Of a stretch of DNA of 64,000 bases, positions 53,182 to 61,023 are shown piece after piece. The stretch's first letter is position 1; every line of letters starts with the position of its first letter. The stretch is from Streptacidiphilus sp. PB12-B1b. GTDB lineage: Bacteria; Actinomycetota; Actinomycetes; Streptomycetales; Streptomycetaceae. A model generated the notes under the pieces. It saw only the letters and a program-made list of their open reading frames with translations. It did no database searches and was not told the origin of the DNA. The stretch is from contig NZ_CP048405.1 of NCBI RefSeq assembly GCF_014084125.1, positions 7,254,001 through 7,318,000 on the forward strand, given 5' to 3'. Position numbers and translations under genes: made by a program.

Positions 53182-53856
53182 TTACCGGGCGGCCTCCGCC
53201 TCGTCCGGCTTGTGGGCCAGGAAGAAGCCCTGCCGACCCTGCCCGGGCTTCTCGCTGTCGTCGGGTTCGCGGACCATCCGGGCGTCCAGCACCAGCCCGG
53301 CTGCGGCCATCAGCTCGGCGACCTGGTCGGGCGGCAGCCAGTAGATGTCGAGCGACACCGCATGCCCGTACGCCTGCTCCCGGTGCCAGTGCTGGTCCCC
53401 GACCTTGAACGCCAGCAGCATGTGTCCGCCCGGGGCCAGCACCCGATGGCACTCGGCGAACACGGTCGGCAGCAGCTCCGGCGGGGTGTGCACGGTCGAG
53501 TACCAGGCGACGACGCCGCCGAGGGAGGCGTCGTCCAGCTCCAAGCCGGTCATCGACCCGGTGTCGAAGCGCAGGCCGGGGTGGGTGCGGCGGGCCACCG
53601 CGACCATCTCCGGGGACAGGTCGATGCCGAACACGTCCACGCCGAGGCCGTGCAGGTGAGCGGTGACGCGGCCGGGACCGCAGCCCAGCTCGGCCACCGG
53701 CCCGGTGCCCGGCGCCTGCGCCAGTTCGGCAAAGGCGGCGAGCATGGCGCGATCCAGCGGCTTGGCGTCGAGCTCGTCCCGGAGCAGCCGCTCGTAGTCG
53801 ACGGCGACGGTGTCGTAGGCCGCCCGGGTGGTGTGCAGGTACGTCGCTTCGCTCAT
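53182..53856 (-). CDS. Class I SAM-dependent methyltransferase
   Basis: 224 residues from ATG 53856. Motif I is VAELGCGPGRVTAHLHGLG, then VFGIDLSPEMVAVARR, GGVVAWYSTVHTPPELL and HRVLAPGGHMLLAFKVGD. The pattern is that of small-molecule methyltransferases of the UbiE/TylM1 broad group. The substrate is unknown. A short tandem repeat array lies between it and the upstream flavoprotein gene on the same strand. Confidence 0.87.
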   Translation of the reverse strand: MSEATYLHTTRAAYDTVAVDYERLLRDELDAKPLDRAMLAAFAELAQAPGTGPVAELGCGPGRVTAHLHGLGVDVFGIDLSPEMVAVARRTHPGLRFDTGSMTGLELDDASLGGVVAWYSTVHTPPELLPTVFAECHRVLAPGGHMLLAFKVGDQHWHREQAYGHAVSLDIYWLPPDQVAELMAAAGLVLDARMVREPDDSEKPGQGRQGFFLAHKPDEAEAAR

Positions 53857-53914
53857 GGCAGACGACCGTAGCCCCCGTCCCCCTTGCACCGCTGCTGCCC
53901 GATCAACGCCGGAC

Positions 53915-53984
53915 GTTCAGCGGCGAGCGTTCAGCGCTGAACGTTCAGCGGCGAAGGTTCAGTGGCGAAGGTTCAGTGGCGGGC
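53915..53984. repeat. Five tandem 14-bp units of GTTCAGCGGCGAAG type
   Basis: Units start at 53915, 53929, 53943, 53957 and 53971, each beginning GTTCAG. The consensus is GTTCAGYGGCGAAG; unit 2 is GTTCAGCGCTGAAC. This creates the perfect palindrome CGTTCAGCGCTGAACG at 53928-53943. The array overlaps the 3' end of the flavoprotein gene and runs into the gap before the methyltransferase gene. Confidence 0.85.
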
Positions 53985-55156
53985 GCTGCCTCGGCGGGGC
54001 GGGCCTGCAGGCGCTGCGGGCGCTTGGCGTCCTTGGCCCAGCTGTAGGAGCCGGGCTTGCGTGCTTCGCGTGCCAACTGCTTGACGGTGTAGACGCAGAT
54101 GAACTCCTTGAGCTTCGCGCCGGAGCGGCCGACGAGGTGGAACCGCGTCGCGGTGTCGTCCCGGTGCGCGATCTGGAAGATGCCGACCCGACGCCCCAGG
54201 CTGATGCACTGGCCGACGAATGCCAGGTCGACCGGTATCGGGCGGCTGCCCGCGATCCGGCTGAGCACGGTGTCGGCGGCCTGCGCGCCCAGCGGTTCGG
54301 CGGCCTGGCAGCTCATCCGCAGCGGCAGGTCCGAGGGGGCCGCCGAATCCCCGGCCGCGACGATGTGCGCGTCGTCCACGCTGGTCAGCGTCTCGTCGGT
54401 GAGCAGCCGACCCAGCGCGTCGGTGCTCAGCCCGCTGCGTGCGGCCAGATCCGGCACGCCGAATCCGGCGGTCCAGACCGTCACCGCGCTCGGCAGGTCG
54501 TGCCCGCCGCTGAGCCGTACGGCGTCGGACGTCACCGCCGTCACCGTGGCGTCGGGGCCTCCGAGCACGGTCACGCCCAGCCGGGCCAGCCGCTTGGCGA
54601 CCGCGCGCCGCCCGCGCGGGTGCAGGTACGGGCCGAGCTCCCGGCCGCAGACCAGGGTCACCCTGCGGCCCTGCTCCGCCAGCTCGGCGGCGGCCTCGAT
54701 ACCGGTCGGACCGGCCCCGACGACCGTCACCGCAGCCGTCGCGGGCACGGCGTCGACGGCGGCCCGCAACCGCCGCGCCTGCTCCAGATCGGCCAGCGGA
54801 TAGGCGAACTCGGCCGCTCCGGGCACGCGCGGGGCGGCGCTGCCGCTGCCCACGGCGTAGATCAGGTAGTCGTACCCGACGCTGCCGCCGTCGGCCAGCG
54901 TCACGCTGCGCCCGGGCGCGTCGATCCGGGTCGCGCTGCCGACCACCAGCCGGACGCCCTCGGCCAGGACGTCCCGGTAGTCGACGACCGCGCCGTGAGA
55001 GCCGCACACCAGCTGGTGCAGGCGGATCCGCTCGACAAAGGCCGGGCGCGGGTTGATCAGCGTCACGGACACGTCCTGGCGCTGGGTCAGCCGGTTGGCG
55101 GCCATGACCCCGGCGTAGCCGCCGCCGACCACGACGACCTCGGTGTGGGTGCTCAT
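53945..55156 (-). CDS. NAD(P)/FAD-dependent oxidoreductase, type II NADH dehydrogenase-like
   Basis: 403 residues from ATG 55156 (GGGAGA upstream). FAD-binding EVVVVGGGYAGVMAANRL at the N-terminus, a second Rossmann GxGxxG in VTVVGAGPTGIEAAAELAE for NAD(P)H, and the FAD loop AHIVAAGDSAAPSDLP. The end (LKEFICVYTVKQLAREARKP) matches the C-terminal region of NDH-2-like proteins of Streptomyces. It probably passes electrons to quinone or another acceptor. The last 14 codons lie in the tandem repeat array. It follows a monooxygenase gene on the same strand. Confidence 0.88.
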   Translation of the reverse strand: MSTHTEVVVVGGGYAGVMAANRLTQRQDVSVTLINPRPAFVERIRLHQLVCGSHGAVVDYRDVLAEGVRLVVGSATRIDAPGRSVTLADGGSVGYDYLIYAVGSGSAAPRVPGAAEFAYPLADLEQARRLRAAVDAVPATAAVTVVGAGPTGIEAAAELAEQGRRVTLVCGRELGPYLHPRGRRAVAKRLARLGVTVLGGPDATVTAVTSDAVRLSGGHDLPSAVTVWTAGFGVPDLAARSGLSTDALGRLLTDETLTSVDDAHIVAAGDSAAPSDLPLRMSCQAAEPLGAQAADTVLSRIAGSRPIPVDLAFVGQCISLGRRVGIFQIAHRDDTATRFHLVGRSGAKLKEFICVYTVKQLAREARKPGSYSWAKDAKRPQRLQARPAEAAPATEPSPLNLRR

Positions 55157-55281
55157 GAGTGTCTCCCTCGTCTCGGGGCCTCGTCCCGAGGCCCCTTCTG
55201 GCGTGTTCGACGTGTAGACACCGCAGGGCCGCGCGATGTGACATCGCCGGGGGACCGGAGCGCCGCGCAGCGGTTCCTGCC

Positions 55282-56907
55282 TCACCTGCGCGCGGCGGCC
55301 GCCGTGTTGCGGGTCGGTGCCGCCGCGAAGGGGAGGTGGTCGGCCAGCTCGGCGGCGCGGTCGCCGGGGAGGCGGGCGGCGATGTGGCCGTCCGGGCGGA
55401 CGAGTACGAGTTCGCCTCGGTGCGGCGCGTATATCCGCTGGAACTGGCCGTCGGCGTCGAGGATTCCGTCGCCGGGGTCGGTGGTGATCCGGTGCACGTG
55501 CAGGGTGTTCGGCCGGGCGAGGTCGGCCAGGGCCAGGGCGTCACTGTCGGTGTCGCTGTCGAAGGCGAACAGGTTCCACTGCGGGCCGCGGGTGAGGTCG
55601 AACAGGCCGCCGGTGAAGCCGGGGCCGCGCAGGCCGGTGGCGTTGGGCGCCCGGTCCCCGGCGACCGGCCCCCCAAGACGGTCGCCGGCGTGGTCGCCGC
55701 CGTGCTCGGCGTAGCTGATGCCGAGGCCGGTCGTCACGGCGTCGTCGGCGAGTTCGCCGAGGGCGGCGCCCAGGGTGTCGGCGTCGCCGCCGATCCGCTC
55801 GGTCGTCCGGTCCAGCTTCTCGGTGCTCAGGGCGAGCACGGCCCGGGCGACCGGCGCCCGTTCGGCGGAGTAGCTGTCCAGCAGGTCGGGGGAGGCGCCC
55901 TGGACGACCGCGCCCAGCTTCCAGCCGAGGTTGTAGGCGTCCTGGATGCCGGTGTTCATGCCCTGCCCGCCGGCGGGCGAGTGCACATGCGCGGCGTCGC
56001 CCGCGAGCAGTACCCGCCCGCTGCGGTAGTCGGTCACCATACGGATGTTGACGCGGTAGACCGAGAGCCAGTCGGCGCTCGTCAGGGTCACCCCGGCGTT
56101 GCGCGCGTCGAGCAGCCGCTGGTACAGCTCGCGGCTCGGGACGGCCGGCTCCGCGCCCTCCGGGATGGGGGCCTGAAGCTGCCACAGCTCGCTGTGCGGC
56201 AGCGGCGTGAGGACGATCATGCCCTCGCCGGACGGCCAGACGTGCATGTGGTCGCGGTCGAGGCCGGTGAGCGTGACATCGCCGATGTACCAGCGCTCCT
56301 GCTCGCGGGTCTCGCCCTCCAGCGGGAGCCCGACCAGCTTGCGGACGGTGCTCCTGCCGCCGTCCGTCCCCACCGCGTAGCGGGCCCGGACCGTGCGGTC
56401 GCCGTCCGGCGTGCGCAGGGTGGCCGTGACCCCGTACGCGTCCTGCACCAGGTCGACCGCCTCCGTCCGGTACTGCACCGAGCCGCCCAGTTCGCGCAGC
56501 CGCTCGCGCAGCGCGTGCTCGACGTCGAACTGCCCGATCCAGAGCGCGTCCGGGTAGGGGGTGTGGAAGGAGTCCCTGGCGCGGACCGTGATCGACGGCC
56601 GGTCGGTCACGCCGCCGGACGCGTCGTGGAACCGCAGCGGCAGGTCGGCGAGGCCCCGGCGCACCACGTGCCCGACGGCGCCCAGGTCGTCCAGCACCTC
56701 CAGCGAACGGGACTGGATGGTCTTGGCCTTGGACGCGCGGTTGGCGGTCGCGTCCCGCTCGATGACCAGGCAGGCGACGCCTCGCCGGGCCAGGTCGCAG
56801 GCCAGCGTCAGACCGACCGGGCCGGCGCCGACGACGAGGACGTCGGTCCGGATGTCGATGGTCCGGTCGTCGATGGTCCGGATGTCGTTCCTCTGGTGCT
56901 CGTTCAT
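55282..56907 (-). CDS. FAD-dependent aromatic monooxygenase (PheA/TetX type)
   Basis: 541 residues from ATG 56907. The FAD motif DVLVVGAGPVGLTLACDLAR, the DG motif YAVGTDGGRSTVRKLVG and the GD motif GRVLLAGDAAHVHSPAGGQG are all present, followed by MNTGIQDAYNLGWKLGAVVQ. A thioredoxin-like C-terminal domain (LPGDRAAELADHLPF region) is typical of rifampicin and polyketide hydroxylases. It hydroxylates aromatic substrates using NAD(P)H and O2, possibly an antibiotic. The divergent TetR gene and a dyad between them suggest substrate-dependent induction. The N-terminus has a short repeat (DIRTIDDRTIDIRTD). Confidence 0.9.
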   Translation of the reverse strand: MNEHQRNDIRTIDDRTIDIRTDVLVVGAGPVGLTLACDLARRGVACLVIERDATANRASKAKTIQSRSLEVLDDLGAVGHVVRRGLADLPLRFHDASGGVTDRPSITVRARDSFHTPYPDALWIGQFDVEHALRERLRELGGSVQYRTEAVDLVQDAYGVTATLRTPDGDRTVRARYAVGTDGGRSTVRKLVGLPLEGETREQERWYIGDVTLTGLDRDHMHVWPSGEGMIVLTPLPHSELWQLQAPIPEGAEPAVPSRELYQRLLDARNAGVTLTSADWLSVYRVNIRMVTDYRSGRVLLAGDAAHVHSPAGGQGMNTGIQDAYNLGWKLGAVVQGASPDLLDSYSAERAPVARAVLALSTEKLDRTTERIGGDADTLGAALGELADDAVTTGLGISYAEHGGDHAGDRLGGPVAGDRAPNATGLRGPGFTGGLFDLTRGPQWNLFAFDSDTDSDALALADLARPNTLHVHRITTDPGDGILDADGQFQRIYAPHRGELVLVRPDGHIAARLPGDRAAELADHLPFAAAPTRNTAAAARR

Positions 56908-56965
56908 GGCGGGCCTCCCCCAGCAGCCGATGCGACGCACCGAGCCGCCAATTAGATGCAGCTAC

Positions 56966-57004
56966 GTATCTTATCCATGAGCGTACGCACGCCTGATAAG
57001 ATGC
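56966..57004. promoter_or_regulatory. ATCTTATC/GATAAGAT operator dyad between monooxygenase and TetR genes
   Basis: ATCTTATC (56968-56975) and GATAAGAT (56995-57002) form an inverted pair with a 19-base spacer in the 101-bp divergent gap. The sequence is AT-rich against the background. It is the likely site of the adjacent TetR protein. Confidence 0.65.
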
Positions 57005-57008
57005 GCAA

Positions 57009-57638
57009 GTGCATCCTGAAAAAGTTCAGTCACCCCAGCGCCGTCGCGGCACCGCGCTCGAGGAGGCGCTGCTCGCCGCGGCGTGGGCGGTGCTGCGCGA
57101 GAACGGCTACGCCGGATTCACCCTGGAGGCGGTGGCCACCCATGCCGGCACCAGTCGCCCGGTGCTCGCCCGCCGGTGGGCCAGCCGGAACGACCTGCTG
57201 CACGCCACCATCACCCACGCCGGAGTGGCCCGGACGTCCCCGGTGCCGGACACCGGAAGCCTGCGCGGCGACCTGATCGCCCTGCTGCACGAGGTCAACG
57301 ACTCCCGCCTCGACTTCGCCACCGTGCTGGGCGTGCAGCTCGGCGGCTACTACCAGGAGACCGGCGAGACCCTCTCCGACCTGCGCGAGGTCCTGCTCAG
57401 GGGACAGGAGCCGGTGCTCGAGCAGATCCTCGCGGCAGCCGTCGAACGCGGCGAGGCCGACCCGGACCGGCTGACCCCGCGCATCCGGTCGCTGCCGATG
57501 GACCTGCTGCGCCACCACGCCCTGATGACCTTCCAGGCCATGCCGGACGACGGCATCGAGGACATCGTGGACACGATATTCCTGCCCCTGGTCAGCCCTG
57601 CACGGTCCGAGCGCACCACCGTCCAGCCCGGCTCCTAG
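57009..57638 (+). CDS. TetR-family regulator of the divergent monooxygenase
   Basis: 209 residues from GTG 57009; the GTG follows the operator by five bases, so the transcript may be nearly leaderless. HTH: LEEALLAAAWAVLRENGYAG, FTLEAVATHAGTSRPVLARR, WASRNDLLHATI. The ligand domain includes LDFATVLGVQLGGYYQETGE and PMDLLRHHALMTFQAMPDDG with C-terminal dimer helices. It belongs to the TetR_C_16-like group common beside oxidoreductases. It likely represses itself and the FAD monooxygenase. Confidence 0.87.
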   Translation: MHPEKVQSPQRRRGTALEEALLAAAWAVLRENGYAGFTLEAVATHAGTSRPVLARRWASRNDLLHATITHAGVARTSPVPDTGSLRGDLIALLHEVNDSRLDFATVLGVQLGGYYQETGETLSDLREVLLRGQEPVLEQILAAAVERGEADPDRLTPRIRSLPMDLLRHHALMTFQAMPDDGIEDIVDTIFLPLVSPARSERTTVQPGS

Positions 57639-58493
57639 GCTCCCGGCGCGTCCCCTTCCCGAACCGTCGACTGCCGCCAGCAGCCGGAATCCCGGCTGGG
57701 CTCCCCCTCCCGGCAGTGCTTGGCCGACCGGCTCCCGCACCCTGGCTGGCGGCTGCGAGCAGTCACCCGCCCATCAGGCACCGCCGAGCGCGCCGGGCCG
57801 GCTACCGCGAGAGGGTCCACCGGGGGCGCCGAACAGTTCGGCATCGTCGGCGGGAGAGCGCGATCAGTGGCAGGCGTCGCAGTCAGCCGTGCTCTGGGGC
57901 CCGCCCCGCTGCCCGCCGTGGTGGTGATGCGGCGAAAGAACGGCCGCGGTGACAACCCGCACCCGTCGCCGCCTCTCTCTATGAAGTGAGGTCCTGCGTG
58001 GGGGCCAGACCGGAGGCGGCAGTGGTGGGTTACGACGATCGACTGGCGGGAAACTCGGCAAGTCGGCACGGAACACTGCGTCGGAGCGCGTCTCCGCTGT
58101 GGCCGGCACCGGGCAGGTTTCCGCCTGAGCAGGAAGGCGTCGCTACAGGTCACACCCATGACCCCACTGGTGGTTGTCGCGGAGGGCGCCGCCAGGGCCA
58201 CCGACCCGGACTGGTTCGGGCCCCTGCCCGCACTCCCGGGCTGGCGGGGAAGCCAGGCGATCACCCCGCACGCGCCCGCCACGGCCTTCTGGTGAACTGC
58301 CGAGTGATGTCCCCCACGGCTGCGAGCGGCTCACGTCGAGTCGGAGACCCGCCGGAGGCCGTAGCAAGGACCGTCCAGATGTGTGATCCGCAGACCCCGG
58401 CCCCCTGGACGATCCCGGCATGACGCGGATCAGGCCGCACCCGATCGTCGGGCCCGCCGTGGCACCCGCGCGGGAGACTCCGGGGGAGAAATC
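57639..58493. other. Gene-poor region of 855 bp
   Basis: No conserved protein spans this stretch. Two short frames could be real: the minus-strand 32-residue His/Cys peptide at 57864-57962, and a plus-strand 45-residue frame at 58158-58295 (starts MTPLVVVAEGAAR, ends HAPATAFW) that looks like a gene fragment. GC is slightly lower than around it. No repeat or RNA gene was recognised. Confidence 0.5.
57864..57962 (-). CDS. Possible 32-residue His/Cys peptide
   Basis: GTG 57962 has GAGAGG nine bases upstream. The peptide starts MRVVTAAVLSPHHHHGGQ and ends STADCDACH, giving a four-His run and a CxxC-His end that could bind a metal. The same frame stays open upstream but with Arg/Pro-rich, non-protein-like sequence. 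It may be a small metal-binding peptide, a leader peptide, or chance. Confidence is low. Confidence 0.3.
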   Translation of the reverse strand: MRVVTAAVLSPHHHHGGQRGGPQSTADCDACH

Positions 58494-58793
58494 GTGATCT
58501 GGCTGTACATCGCCCTGGGCGTGTTCGCCGGCCTCGTCGCGCTCGCAGCCCTGGCCCTTCAGTCGATGCGCGCCGAGTTCGAGGAGATAGCCGCCGACGA
58601 GCGTGCCAGATCCGAGTTCTGGTCCAGGAGGGGCAAGCAGGTCATCGCGGCAGAGAAGCGCCGCCGGCAGGCCGACGTCCTGCGCTGGTACGCCGACCTC
58701 GGCTCCCCGGTGCGCGGGCCCGACGGGGTGACGCTGACGGCGGAGCAGTTGCGGTTCGCGGCACAGCTGATCGACCAGGACGGAACCCCGTGA
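58494..58793 (+). CDS. Small single-TM hypothetical protein
   Basis: 99 residues from GTG 58494 (GGGGGAGAA upstream). One TM helix (LYIALGVFAGLVALAALALQ) is followed by a charged helical part (MRAEFEEIAADERARSEFWS, QVIAAEKRRRQADVLRWYAD). The end is DGVTLTAEQLRFAAQLIDQD. It is probably a membrane-anchored coiled-coil protein facing the cytosol. I recognise no family. It stands alone in a decayed region. Confidence 0.65.
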   Translation: MIWLYIALGVFAGLVALAALALQSMRAEFEEIAADERARSEFWSRRGKQVIAAEKRRRQADVLRWYADLGSPVRGPDGVTLTAEQLRFAAQLIDQDGTP

Positions 58794-58897
58794 ACCACAT
58801 CAGCCCAACCGTCCGATCGACTCGACTGGATCGGCACGGCCGGTGTTCAGCTCGAGGGGCTGACGGGTACAGCCCCGGGAAGTGCCGCTGCCCTCGG

Positions 58898-59575
58898 TCA
58901 GTACATGCGTTCAGCCTCGGCCGCGCGGGCCCGCAGGGTGTCGGCCTGCTCGCGCTCGCCGCGGGCTTCGAGGATCTCCGCGCGGTACTCCATGGCATAG
59001 GCGTCGCCCAGGTTCCCGGCGATCGTAAAGGCGCGCAGGGCTTCCGAGGTGTGGCCGCGCGCGCCGAAGGCGACTCCTACCGCAGTGATCGGAAAGGCCA
59101 GATCCTGGGCGTAGATCCGCGGCACCCAGCGCTCGATCGTCGGCCGGTCGTCCTGCTCGAAGGCCAGCCGGACCAGGCCGAGCATGGCGTCGACGTCGCC
59201 ACGGGTAGCGGCCAGCTCCCAGATGAGCCGCGCCTGGTGCCGGTTCCCGGCCCTCCAGTGCAACGTGCCGAGGTTGAATCCGGCAACGACATTCCCAGCT
59301 TCCCAGGACCTGGTGTACCAGTGCAGCGCGCCGGCCTGGTCACCGGCCGAGTGCAACACCGTCCCGTAGTTGGCCATGGCCACCGGCAGGCCCCGCTCCG
59401 CGGCCGCTCGGACCGCCGCCAACGACTCGGGGGTGACCCGCCCGTCGGCATCGTGTTCGATGTCGGGTCCGACGGCCGCAACGTCTTCGGTCGCCTCGTC
59501 CGGAGAGCCGGTCAGCGGACCTACGGGCAGACCGCCGTCCTTGCCCGCGCGCAGGTGGACGCGGCGAAATCTCAT
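58898..59575 (-). CDS. TPR/Sel1-like repeat protein
   Basis: 225 residues from ATG 59575; a GTG at 59611 is an alternative start. At least four helical-hairpin repeats: VAMANYGTVLHSAGDQAGAL, VAGFNLGTLHWRAGNRHQAR, VDAMLGLVRLAFEQDD and AYAMEYRAEILEARGEREQA. The pattern (A-x-x-x-L/F-G) is that of Sel1/TPR scaffolds that mediate protein contacts. No enzyme motif is seen. Similar proteins occur near contact-dependent and regulatory genes in Streptomyces, but no partner is evident. Confidence 0.75.
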   Translation of the reverse strand: MRFRRVHLRAGKDGGLPVGPLTGSPDEATEDVAAVGPDIEHDADGRVTPESLAAVRAAAERGLPVAMANYGTVLHSAGDQAGALHWYTRSWEAGNVVAGFNLGTLHWRAGNRHQARLIWELAATRGDVDAMLGLVRLAFEQDDRPTIERWVPRIYAQDLAFPITAVGVAFGARGHTSEALRAFTIAGNLGDAYAMEYRAEILEARGEREQADTLRARAAEAERMY

Positions 59576-59625
59576 GCGGGCGATCTTGCCAGAGATGCTG
59601 ACCGGTGACACCCGCGAGTCGGCAT

Positions 59626-59853
59626 TCAGACCGACCGCTGGCCCGGATGCGGATGGCCGATCCCGGAAATGTCCTCTGCCAGGTCTGCCAAGCCGATCTC
59701 AGGGTTCAGCGACGACACGACTTCCTGGCTCAGTGGCCGCAGGGCATACACCTGGCCCACCGCCCCCAGGTCCACGGAGACCTCGTAGTAGTCCTCTGCG
59801 AAGCGCTGGAATACTTCCGGCGAATGGTCGACCAGGAGCGCGAACAGGCTCAT
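59626..59853 (-). CDS. Short hypothetical protein, possibly a fragment
   Basis: 75 residues from ATG 59853: MSLFALLVDHSPEVFQRFAE, DYYEVSVDLGAVGQVYALRP and LSQEVVSSLNPEIGLADLAE. It looks like genuine protein sequence with helix-strand alternation. The frame is open upstream with low-complexity Pro/Gly sequence, so it may be the remains of a longer gene. I do not recognise a family. Confidence 0.45.
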   Translation of the reverse strand: MSLFALLVDHSPEVFQRFAEDYYEVSVDLGAVGQVYALRPLSQEVVSSLNPEIGLADLAEDISGIGHPHPGQRSV

Positions 59854-59896
59854 TGCCCCGTCAGGGTTGACCGCACCCAGCCGTGGGCGGTAATGG

Positions 59897-60342
59897 ATGG
59901 GCGAACACCGGTCCCTACCAAAAGGATCTTGCGGCTGCGTTCCGCCTGGCCCAGGACCAGGAGCTGGCGGGGGACGACCCACGGCTTCGAGGGACGCACC
60001 ATCGTTGAGCTGTGGGAGGACCCGGAGTGGCAGGAACCATCCTCCTGCCCTCGTCTTCTACGCCCGGGACGGGGTCACACTCTGCGGGTTCGGACTCGGC
60101 GAGGAGAACGTGCGCTGGGGCCGGCAGCCTGAGCTGCTGCTTCCCGATCTGATAGCCGGACAGGTGCTTCAGCCCGGCGGGAGCACGCTCATAGCCCCCG
60201 AAGGCGAGCAACGTGCGGGCGCCGACCGCCGGGCACTCGGCATCATCGAGCAGCGGTTCGGCCTTTCGCTCCCCCGGCCTGCTTGGACGATGCCCGGCTG
60301 CTGGCGTACGCCGTTCGCGGTGAACCGAACATGGACATCTGA
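59897..60342 (+). pseudogene. Decayed coding region, fragments of two proteins
   Basis: The first part reads as one protein only if the frame changes twice: MGEHRS, then YQKDLAAAFRLAQDQELAGD, then HGFEGRTIVELWEDPEWQE. The second part reads PALVFYARDGVTLCGFGLGE, RWGRQPELLLPDLIAGQVLQ and RRALGIIEQRFGLSLPRPA in one frame (DUF6461-like), then LLAYAVRGEPNMDI with a stop at 60340 in another. Several indels have broken what were probably two short actinobacterial hypothetical genes. The family labels are my recollection and uncertain; the frameshifts are read directly. Confidence 0.6.
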
Positions 60343-60556
60343 GTGCCGGTCATCCGGTGAGACCGGCTGTGTCACCGCCGCCAATCCGGGCCCGGGACAA
60401 CATCACCGAGATCATCGAACGCAACGAAGGTCTCACCCGATGCTGACTCCTTGGCCGAGAACCCTGCACCGTCTGGCCAAGTAGCCCGAAAACTTTGGCC
60501 ATCAACCCTGAAAAATGGCCATCTGTAGTGCTCAGGCACACGAGCAACGACGACAG

Positions 60557-60577
60557 TTGCAAGCGATGTGCTTGCAA
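60557..60577 (+). promoter_or_regulatory. Operator TTGCAAGC-N5-GCTTGCAA before the XRE gene
   Basis: A perfect inverted repeat with 8-base arms (60557-60564 and 60570-60577), 30 bases upstream of the start codon of an XRE regulator, in AT-richer sequence that should include the promoter. Autoregulation is the simplest reading. Confidence 0.75.
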
Positions 60578-60606
60578 TAGTTAGCATTCGGGGGCAGAGT
60601 GGAGCC

Positions 60607-60999
60607 ATGGCCTCACTGAACGTCGGCTCGCTCGGGGAGTACATCCGCGAGCAGCGGCGGCACGCGCAGTACTCGCTGCGGCAGCTCGCGGAGGCGGCTG
60701 GGGTGTCCAACCCGTACCTCAGCCAGATCGAGCGCGGGCTGCGCAGGCCGAGCGCGGAGATTCTGCAGCAGATCGCCAAGGCGCTGCGGATCTCGGCGGA
60801 GACGCTGTACGTGCAGGCGGGGATCCTCGAGGAGCGCGAAGAGGCCGGCCTGGGGCTCCGGGCGGCGATCTTTGCGGACCCGTTGATCAACGAGCGGCAG
60901 AAGCAGGTGCTGCTCGCCGTCTACGACTCCTTCCTCAAGGAGAACGAGAAGGAGCACGGGACCAGTGACAGCACGACCCGGGTCGATCCCGACTCTTGA
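60607..60999 (+). CDS. XRE-family regulator with all-helical C-terminus
   Basis: 130 residues from ATG 60607. The HTH_3 domain is SLGEYIREQRRHAQYSLRQL, AEAAGVSNPYLSQIERGLRR, PSAEILQQIAKALRISAETL. The C-terminus (ADPLINERQKQVLLAVYDSF, LKENEKEHG) is conserved in its Streptomyces orthologues. It precedes an HbhA-like gene by 24 bases; this pair is conserved in the genus. A perfect palindrome lies at its promoter. Confidence 0.9.
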   Translation: MASLNVGSLGEYIREQRRHAQYSLRQLAEAAGVSNPYLSQIERGLRRPSAEILQQIAKALRISAETLYVQAGILEEREEAGLGLRAAIFADPLINERQKQVLLAVYDSFLKENEKEHGTSDSTTRVDPDS

Positions 61000-61023
61000 T
61001 CCCTACTAAGGGGAGGAACTCCC

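Noticed and set aside
57635-58282. 215-codon minus-strand frame in the gene-poor region
   Set aside because: Ser/Arg/Pro-rich with no predicted structure; starts without a ribosome site and overlaps the TetR stop.
58158-58295. 45-codon plus-strand frame MTPLVVVAEGAAR...ATAFW
   Set aside because: Looks somewhat protein-like, but no ribosome site and no recognisable family; likely a gene fragment, so only noted in the gap entry.
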